DNA from: Sabethes cyaneus
Taxonomy: Eukaryota > Arthropoda > Insecta > Diptera > Culicidae
NCBI RefSeq assembly: GCF_943734655.1
Contig: NC_071355.1
Span: forward strand, 97,650,949-97,714,948
Length of the DNA stretch: 64,000 nucleotides
Direction: 5' to 3'
Under the pieces are notes generated by a model. It ran no database searches. It worked only from the letters and a program-made list of their open reading frames with translations, and had not been told where the DNA came from. Position numbers and translations under genes: made by a program. This document shows positions 56,830 to 64,000 of the stretch, one piece after another (positions within the stretch are counted from its first letter, which is position 1; the number at the start of each line of letters is the position of its first letter).

Positions 56830-57272
56830 CCTCGTTTTCTTCCGAATTCCTTCGTTTTATTACTCTGTTCCTTAACACCTTCCTTCAACAACCAGTTCTT
56901 AACATGTATCAAGACAAAACTGAAACTTTCGGAAAGTAGGGTAAATTGTCAATTGTTGCACAGCTACGCACTCGTCTACAGCAATTTGATGATTTTGAAC
57001 AAATGAAAACAGTTTTTTTTGGCAAAACCACTTACTATGCCGATAGACTAACATAAAATAGGTTCCGCTAGCCATCTGTGAGGAATTTCTTACAAAAATC
57101 GTGTAAAATACGTTTTTTGCATAGCAACTCTGCACCTCATTATTGCCCACCAAAATAACCTTCAAGTCTTATTATTGCACAGCTTACGTCCAGTTGTTGC
57201 ACAGCTTTTGTTTTGACCTTTCCTCGCTGTTACATCGGCATTCTGCAAGTTGTTTTATTTATGGACAAAGCC

Positions 57273-57275
<3 letters not shown>

Positions 57276-57335
<60 letters not shown>
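57276..57335. repeat. (TA)n tract, left of the Tc1-like insert
   Basis: Sixty bases of pure TA end exactly where the Tc1-like terminus CAGTC begins. Confidence 0.95.
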
Positions 57336-57338
<3 letters not shown>

Positions 57339-57811
57339 TCAACCAAAAAAGTATTCGGACAGCAGCGCATAAAATTTTCTTTTAGTAATTTTGCACAGTA
57401 TTTTTGCAAAGAATGGTAACACATATTTTTTAAAACAATGTTTAACTAAAGCATATTTAGATGCACAACAAAAATTCGGGGAAAAGCTTTCCGTTTTGAA
57501 GATAGGGTACATATGGTTTGAATTCCTCAAAAATGCAGCCAATAAAGTATTCGGACAGTTAACTATTAGTTGAAACAAATGTCCTTTCTCGCTCATCTAC
57601 TACCTCGTAGGACCATTTACAATCTTGATGACCTGTTTTAATCTGTTTGGGATAAAATTAACAATTTTTCAAATATCCCTCTGTGAATTGCTGACCATTT
57701 TTTTACAAGAGCTCGGTTTAAGTCATTGTGATAAGAAATCGAATGATTTCTCATTTAGAAATAAAATTATCTAAAAAGATGTTCAAAAGGGTTCAAATCT
57801 AGACTGAATGC

Positions 57812-58352
57812 TGATGTTTCGATAGCTCTAGGACAATTGTATGGTGCCTACCGCTTACAATTATCGACAGTATGTTTAGTTTCAACATCCCGGTACAATA
57901 TGTATGTACCGCACAATTACAATTTTGCTTTAATTTCACCTAAAATTGTTCAGATAATTGAGTTTACACTTAGTTCTATCCAAAAATATATATCTTTGCT
58001 ACCTCGGAGCTTTCCAAGCATCCCAACAAGGTATGACACTAAACGCATTGCTCGTTCACTTGCTGACGAGTGATTTTTCGCTTGTAACCCTTCTCTTTTA
58101 GTTATTCTTGCATAAGGGTTGTTGATGTCATACCTTGTTGGGGTGCTTGGAAAGCTCCGAGGCACCGAAGATATATATTTTTGGATAGAACTAAATGTAA
58201 ACTCAACTATCTGAATAATTTTAGGTGAAATTAAAGCAAAATTGTAATTGTGTGGTACATACATATTGTACCGGGATGTTGAATCTAAACATACTGTCGA
58301 TAATTGTAAGCGGTAGGCACCATATAATTGTCCTAGAGCTATCGAAACATCA
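57812..58352. mobile_element. large foldback element
   Basis: The 541-bp unit has about 230-bp inverted arms (start TGATGTTTCGATAGCTCTAG). Comparison with the uninterrupted other arm near 60405-60425 shows that it was inserted within the GAATGCTG / CACCCAAAAC site with little or no duplication. Confidence 0.8.
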
Positions 58353-60404
58353 CACCCAAAACTTGAAACTGTTACTTTAAAAGGAATAACGGAAAATTCT
58401 TGTTTTAGTAACAACATTGTTACTTAAAGGGTAATACCGTTCGTCGCTGGTCGAATAATAACATATACCAATGCATATTGTATACATTATACAGTTGAAG
58501 TTTCTGTTATTTGTGCCTACACTTTGATTTACATGAAGTAATTTGCGGTTTCGTCACTAACCAGAATGACATTAGCTGAGGATCGGTTATGTAGGAGTGA
58601 GAGGGGAGCGAAGAGTGGAGGAGAGGATCCGGGAGTTTGATATTTGATGTTTTTGATATTATTCCTACTGCAAACAGCCTCAGCGAGGGCCTCAGCTAAT
58701 GTCAAAAAATCCTTATATGTGTGCGTGGTGGAATACTTCATTCGCTTGCCTGTTGCTCCCAATACAAAAACGTTGAATGTGAATGTGCGTTGTATATTGA
58801 ATTTGCTAACTGTATAACGTTTGCATCGGGGGACTAGCAGCCCTATTCCTTAGAAAACAGCAGCAGCCCAGCCCATGTATCACAAGCCGTATACGAATAT
58901 GGCTAAACAATTATCCGATTGATTTGACGCCGATTTCTGCAATAAATGCAACCAAACATCCATTTGGGACTTGAATTACCAGGAGCATTAGATCGGGAAT
59001 GACAGAGAGTAACAGGAACAAATTTAAAAATGCTTACGATATGTTTGATGCAAACTGCAAAAGTTTTGCCTTCTACCAGTCCGCTGGTTTGTGATCGGAA
59101 AAGCGTAGTTGTATTGGTTTAGTCTGATAATTCATGCCGATACGAAAAAGAGAAGCATGATGGCCAAAACTACCAGACTCAATTAATTATCAGATATTTT
59201 GAAGGCAGTAATTTTCCAATTACATATATTTTTACAGCTAAATTTGTACAAATTTGCATTAATAAACGAAGAGTTGTTAGCAGCATAAGCTTCTGCCAAG
59301 GCAAAAAGAAATGTTAGAGAGTATTTTTAATTATCCGTTGTGGAAAAACTAACTAATATTCAGCCACATTCAAATTTCCAATAGTAAAATAAAACTAGCA
59401 GCTCTGGTCAGGACAAGTTCAGCTTCATCTTAGGGTTCGTTTGCCAGTTATGGACCCTTTCCATATTATGAACCGTTGTTTACAATATTACTTCCAGCTT
59501 AAAAATATTTTTGTGAAGATGCCACTCAAAACGGGACACTTTACTTTTATAAAATATTTTATCAATTCGATAAGCAAAGGAACGAATATCCACTAAATGA
59601 TTAAACGATTTACAGAACAAAACATGCCACTGTTTGTAAACCTTCTCTATATGTAAATACACTTCTTTTTACAAAGCCAATCGTTATCCTATTGTAAACC
59701 TCGAAGGTCCATAACAGCGTAGCGAACGACTTAATAGGGGAATAAACGTAGCGCTTGCTATGTTGCGTATACGGCGTATTGCGTATTTATGCTGCCGCTA
59801 CTCGCATAACAGTTCGACCTCCATAGAAACCGGAACTGTAATGCGAATATCGGCAGTATATACACGGAATATATCGTTTACGCAACATATCAAAAACTAC
59901 GTGAATACCCCTAATAAGAGAAATATGTAAGGCATGGTCAGTCAGTGTGAGACATGGTTCATGAAAGAAATCAACTCAAGCATAAAAAGGTCCAACGCTG
60001 GTTAATATACCCTATCAAGAATCAACTGGAAAATACTGACGCCGGCTGGGAATGGATTAATGAACAGTGGTTTGGAAACTGGGAATTGGTTTTTAAAATC
60101 ACAACTGCTTGTTCCTGGCGCTAATATACACATATAGCAGCGCCGCCAGCAGTGAGTGAAGAATAGTGAAATGAACTCGAATATCATACCAATACAGCTA
60201 CAAGATTCAATCCGAAACTAACACATGTACAGCAGTTTGTGAATGTGCGGTTCACTCCAGCAACAAACACATAGATGTAGCTGTCATTTTGCTTGTTACT
60301 TTTGGGTTGTTATTCTTTCCGTCTAACGTACGGTCATAAGACGCAAAGAATAATAGATTATTGCTCAAAAGTAACAAAATATTCCCCGTAAGTTTTGGGT
60401 GCAG
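58353..60404. other. middle of the Tc1-like composite
   Basis: It holds an imperfect foldback at 59734-59913 (TAGGGGAATAAACGTAG and complement), a weak inverted pair at 59434 and 59708, and an inverted pair TGACATTAGCTGAGG at 58567 and 58689. No coding gene was seen. Confidence 0.4.
59734..59913. mobile_element. MITE with imperfect 40-bp arms
   Basis: TAGGGGAATAAACGTAG ... TATGTTGCGTA at the left pairs with the complement at 59880-59913. The flanks are TAA-rich. Confidence 0.5.
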
Positions 60405-60876
60405 CATTCAGTCTAGATTTGAACCCTTTTGAACATCTTTTTAGATAATCTCATTTCTAAATGAGAAATCATTCGATTTCTTATCACAATGACTTAAACC
60501 GAGCTCTTGTAAAAAAATGGTCAGCAGTTCACAGAGGGATATTTGAAAAATTGTTAATTTTATCCCAAACAGATTAAAACAGGTCATCAAGAATGTAAAT
60601 GGTCCTACAAGGTAGTAGTTGAGCGAGAAAGGACATTTGTTTCAACTAATAGTTAACTGTCCGAATACTTTTTTGGCTGTATTTTTAAGGAATTCAAACT
60701 GTATGTACCCTATCTTCAAAACGGAAAGCTTTTCCCCGAATTTTTGTTGTGCATATAAATATGCTTTAGTTAAACATTGTTTTAAAAAATATGTGTTACC
60801 ATTCTTTGCAAAAATACTGTGCAAAATTTCTAAAAGAAAATTTTATGCGCTGCTGTCCGAATACTTTTTTGGTAGA

Positions 60877-60879
<3 letters not shown>

Positions 60880-60931
<52 letters not shown>
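60880..60931. repeat. (TA)n tract, right of the Tc1-like insert
   Basis: It mirrors 57276-57335. The element appears to have inserted at a TA within a pre-existing TA microsatellite and split it. Confidence 0.9.
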
Positions 60932-60934
<3 letters not shown>

Positions 60935-61457
60935 TCCTTAGTATCCATTCTGGACCTGGAAACCTCGCAATAAACGGTGAACAAAGGGAAAAATTGCGTT
61001 GATATACAAAAAGCAACACCGCAAAGAAGTGAACTGTCAAATGCGCGTTGCAGAAAAAAAAGGGGCTAGGTCAAGAAAAACAGGTATCCACTACAATTGG
61101 AAGGAGTGTCGTACGTTGTTCCAATTATTGAGCTTACGAATTTACCAGCAATTTGTGTTATAAAGACCCAATTTTATTCGGTTATTGAGCATAGTAATTT
61201 TCTATCAATGCTACGAAATCCATAGAACATGTTTCAACTTTCACAACTTTCTTAATAATTTTGACAAGTAAATCATTTGATGAAGGCGAAGTTGGGATAC
61301 ATGTAAGAAAATTTAATATTACAATTCGATGTAACATTCAATGGATAATGAAATTCGATAGCCGATGTTGTTGTCAAATTATATTTAACATAACAAACCG
61401 TCGAGAAGAGGTGCAAACACTACCAAGTGTGCAATAATTGGCAAATTACTCTACTTC

Positions 61458-61575
61458 TTATGAGGGAGTAAATATGTTTTCGTGTAGAAAGAACATTGGA
61501 AGAACTGGAAAAAATGATATGCAAACTGTGAAAACTAATTGATTCTCCAGGTGGGATTTGAACCCACAACTCTTA
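61458..61575 (-). mobile_element. tRNA-derived repeat, single copy related to 51892-52241
   Basis: AGAACATTGGAAGAACTGG and the tRNA T-arm-like GGTGGGATTTGAACCCACAA match the left half of the palindromic element. The tRNA-like part is truncated beyond about 61575, so it is not a working tRNA gene. Confidence 0.6.
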
Positions 61576-62774
61576 ATTCAAGAAAGTTTGTTTTAGATTT
61601 AGGATCGAGAAAAAACTGCTTTTCGTTTTCGCCATAATATAATGATGTCATGCTCTTTGGTTTGGGTCGTACAGCATTCCGCAGGTCTTTTGAATACTAG
61701 AAAAGATACAACCATAGGTCTGCACTACACAATGTAAATTATGAACTATCTATGGGTATAGCGATGTCATCACTAATGATCAGGTGTTATGTGATTATAA
61801 TCGGTTGCCGTGGCTAGACGATTATTTGAAGGAAAAATGTGCTGAGAACGCATCCCATATAATTAAATAGTAATCGTGAATGGCAATAAAAAGCAATAAT
61901 ATAGGAGCACATTACAGTGCGACACCTTTTCTACAGGTTAGGATAAAAACCTTGTAGCTTTGCTTTGAATTTTGACAAAATTTCAATTACTGTTCTCAAA
62001 ATACTTCTTGTAAGATGTAGGATATGTTGCTGCTTCGTCGTAATTGCCTATTCCCGTCCTATCCAACACAAATTATTAAAAATAAAGCTCAAAATTATTC
62101 GTAATCACGTATATCGCCTCCAAAATAGTACGGTTATGCCAATTTTGCGCATCAAATACGATTTATTAGCATGTATATCTGTACGTAATGCTGATTTTTA
62201 CCTTTTTTATACATATGAAAATGCTAGCTGGGTAAATGTTTTTTATCATTAAAGAAGTCCTACCAGCCAAATTTCCTACGTTTTTTCGTGAGACGAAGAA
62301 GAAAATGTCGACTAATCGTTTTAATTTCCGTCATTCATAAATGAAAATAACTCATGCAAGGCATTGTCGTTATTCTACAGCCAGGAAAACTTGCTTGACC
62401 TACAGAAATTTTGCAGAATAACATTTGTCATGTCGTCCTTCACAAATATATGCGCGTTAGCTTCGTAAACATTGTTGTGATTTTTAGTTCGGACGATGAA
62501 AAATTTCGATGGACGGATTTTAAAACGGTACGACGAATTTAAGAAATAAAGTCAGTTGCGTAATTTCAATAATATGCTTTAATAATCGCTTTTTAGTGAT
62601 TTCAAAGTTCACGGATCGGAAGGTAAGTGTGTTTTAGTCAAATCAGCACAAGAAATTTTGCAGTATTCATTAAATCCATCCAACAAATGATGAAAATTAG
62701 AATGGCTTTACTTACTAAGACGGGAATTAGAAATAAACCCTATATTGATAACGGTTTAGCGTTCACTAGTTAAT
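61576..62774. other. no recognisable feature
   Basis: AT-rich. The 95-codon ORF at 61965 has no motif. Confidence 0.4.
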
Positions 62775-62955
62775 AGAGACGAGTGGCTTATTAGATCAAA
62801 TACGATGCTGCTCTAATAAACCAGTCATCGTATGTTCGAGTCTCGCGTGGGCGAAGCTGCTAGGGTAAGTTAGATCGTTGCACTAGCCTCGTTATTGTTC
62901 TGTACTCTAATAACCGCTTGCGAAGTCTATCGATAAATAATGGTAATGTTTAAAA
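62775..62955 (+). mobile_element. tRNA-derived SINE
   Basis: An A-box-like GAGTGGCTTATTAG and a B box ATGTTCGAGTCTC in tRNA-like order are followed by a body with CGTTATTGTTCTGTACTCTA, shared with 51780 and 44105. The tail is degenerate. Confidence 0.6.
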
Positions 62956-62956
62956 G

Positions 62957-63338
62957 ATCCCAGTAAACATTTTTATATGCATATCAGCACAATAAATTAG
63001 TTATATGTACCTATATATAGCCTCAAAAATCGATGCACAAAACAAGCATATGCGTACTAATTTGGAGGCTATATACGTACTTCAAAATATACGTTAACAA
63101 TTCAACTTTGTAGGGCTTTGTATGCGATAAGATCCGACTCAAAGCGATTAGTTTTATAATGCTATACAATTCAGTACTGGAAGTCGTAGGTCAATCACTT
63201 GCTATCGTCCAATACTATAAACAATAATACAATAAACTTGTGTGCATCTCATTAGGCTATATTAACGATCCTGAATTTATTAAAAGTTAATAACGATAAT
63301 TTTCGTACATTGATATACGAGTTGGTGTTTGCTGGGAT
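62957..63338. mobile_element. candidate MITE with CCCAGTAAACA ends
   Basis: ATCCCAGTAAACA at 62957 is mirrored with one mismatch at 63325-63338. A second internal palindrome (TATATAGCCTC, 63010 and 63066) lies within. No target duplication was confirmed. Confidence 0.4.
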
Positions 63339-63637
63339 GGTTATGGCTTTGCTTTGCTTTTTAGTAGTGTATAGAATCAATAGAGTGGTTACCAGCTTCA
63401 TCATATTGATTGGGAGAGCGCAAAGTTAATTAAAACAGATAAGACAGAAAGAGGCGAACCAGCTACTCTCAGCCTGCAGCTGAAATAAAGAATCAAATCA
63501 AATTAGTTAAGAAGGTTTTGCTGCTAAATGCCTGGAAATCAATGTTCATTTCCAATGCAGTGAAACCTCTGACGAATGATGATGATGCATTATAATCTCG
63601 CCTATCTTCCATCCAATAAAAAAAAAATATAAGTTAC

Positions 63638-63641
<4 letters not shown>

Positions 63642-63683
<42 letters not shown>
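63642..63683. repeat. (CT)n microsatellite
   Basis: About 21 CT units, followed by TTTACAG, which could act as a splice acceptor. Confidence 0.9.
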
Positions 63684-63684
<1 letters not shown>

Positions 63685-64000
63685 ACAGAGTTTTGTGGCA
63701 AGAACAAGTTGGTTCTTGGCGGAACGCTCTTTCCCCATAGACCAGTACATAAGGGCACGTGTGTTTTCCTCGATGGCCGAAAAGAAAACTATATAGACCA
63801 CATCTGCTAGGCCAAAGCGGAAAAGAAGCCTTCTTGATGTACGCAACAAGCACAGTGCCGATATTGCATCGGACTATCGCTTTGTCGCACGTGTTCAGCG
63901 ACGAGAGAAGAAAGTTGGGTGTCGCCACGACGTTCGCTAACTGGAGAATCCCGGGTTGTCTAACAACTTAAATCCCCTGCTTTGGAGTTACCAACTGTTG
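63684..64000. other. window end, no gene assigned
   Basis: The sequence becomes GC-richer and short frames are open on both strands, but none carries a recognisable motif. An exon beginning after TTTACAG is possible and would continue outside the window. Confidence 0.25.

Larger units (their letters stand above)
57336..60879. mobile_element. composite of two inverted Tc1-like 3' ends
   Basis: About 465 bp at 57336-57800 is repeated inverted at 60410-60879. Each arm starts CAGTC(A/T)ACCAAAAAAGTA, a Tc1-like terminus. Inside the right arm the plus strand reads LDLNPFEHLF and SISYHNDLNRALVKKW, the C-terminal part of a Tc1-like transposase with stops. So the 3' end of the same transposon is present at both ends. 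The 2.6-kb middle is unrelated and contains other insertions. Confidence 0.75.
56936..61455. mobile_element. DNA element with TTGCAC subterminal repeats, hosting a Tc1-like insert
   Basis: GTAGGGTAAATTGTCAATTG near 56936 is mirrored (with mismatches) by a complement ending near 61455. TTGCACAGC or relatives recur at 56955, 57173 and 57198 on the left, with weaker ATTATTG/ATTATTGAG sites at both ends. Nearly all of the interior is the insert at 57336-60879. No transposase is seen. Confidence 0.5.

Noticed and set aside
58567..58704. Inverted pair TGACATTAGCTGAGG
   Set aside because: Arms are short (15 bp) and no target duplication was found; it may be part of a larger unit but cannot be supported alone.
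63642..63971. Possible exon after the CT tract
   Set aside because: The CT tract plus TTTACAG looks like an acceptor, but no frame shows a motif or extended opening, so it was not called as a gene.

Overview
This 64 kb window looks like an insect chromosome, most likely a mosquito or a close dipteran. The evidence is two host genes with short insect-type introns, a secreted Gly/Tyr-rich peptide gene, tRNA-derived SINEs of a Feilai-like style, a DD37D mariner-like relic, and a very high load of MITEs and non-LTR retrotransposons. The taxon is an inference from gene and repeat style. No bacterial, CRISPR or viral replicon features were seen.

Host genes. (1) A ZAD plus nine-finger C2H2 transcription factor on the minus strand (15554-16931, two exons). 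(2) A TRABID/ZRANB1-type OTU deubiquitinase on the plus strand (29533-32326, five exons, about 759 aa), with three NZF fingers, an ankyrin-like region and an OTU Cys/His pair. (3) A minus-strand gene for a small secreted YGG-repeat peptide, built from an ATG micro-exon, a signal-peptide exon and four tiny phase-compatible exons (54089 down to 46277). Its introns are packed with transposons. An exon-like ORF at 54169-54600 and gene-like debris inside transposons (19861-20851, 38511-38830) are less certain.

Mobile layer, left to right. A Ty3/gypsy-type element (1 to about 6716, 5' end outside the window) is broken by two hAT-type MITEs, each with a perfect 8-bp target duplication. A 5'-truncated R1-clade LINE (7046-10351, minus) carries a 15-bp duplication. 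A 926-bp perfect (TAG)n array abuts a LINE-like 3' end (11275-12396). Foldback elements lie at 12.6-14.7 kb. A 3-kb terminal-inverted-repeat element (18970-22032) holds gene-like fragments and two nested MITEs. A LINE with both ORFs open lies at 23763-28215. From 33.7 to 43.8 kb there are LINE relics, a tRNA-derived SINE, a second giant triplet array (CTA, 1183 bp) and two non-autonomous elements with repeated subterminal motifs. RTE-type relics and a 17-bp minisatellite lie at 45.4-47.7 kb. A truncated LINE and a three-level nest sit inside peptide-gene introns. From 55.4 to 61.5 kb there is a mariner relic, a second copy of a 687-bp hAT MITE in inverse orientation, and a nest in which inverted duplicates of a Tc1-like 3' end sit in a (TA)n tract.

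The genes do not form a pathway. The main story is repeated nesting of small DNA transposons and retroelements around and inside three host genes. Most element boundaries come from inverted repeats and target duplications read by eye; family names beyond superfamily level are tentative.
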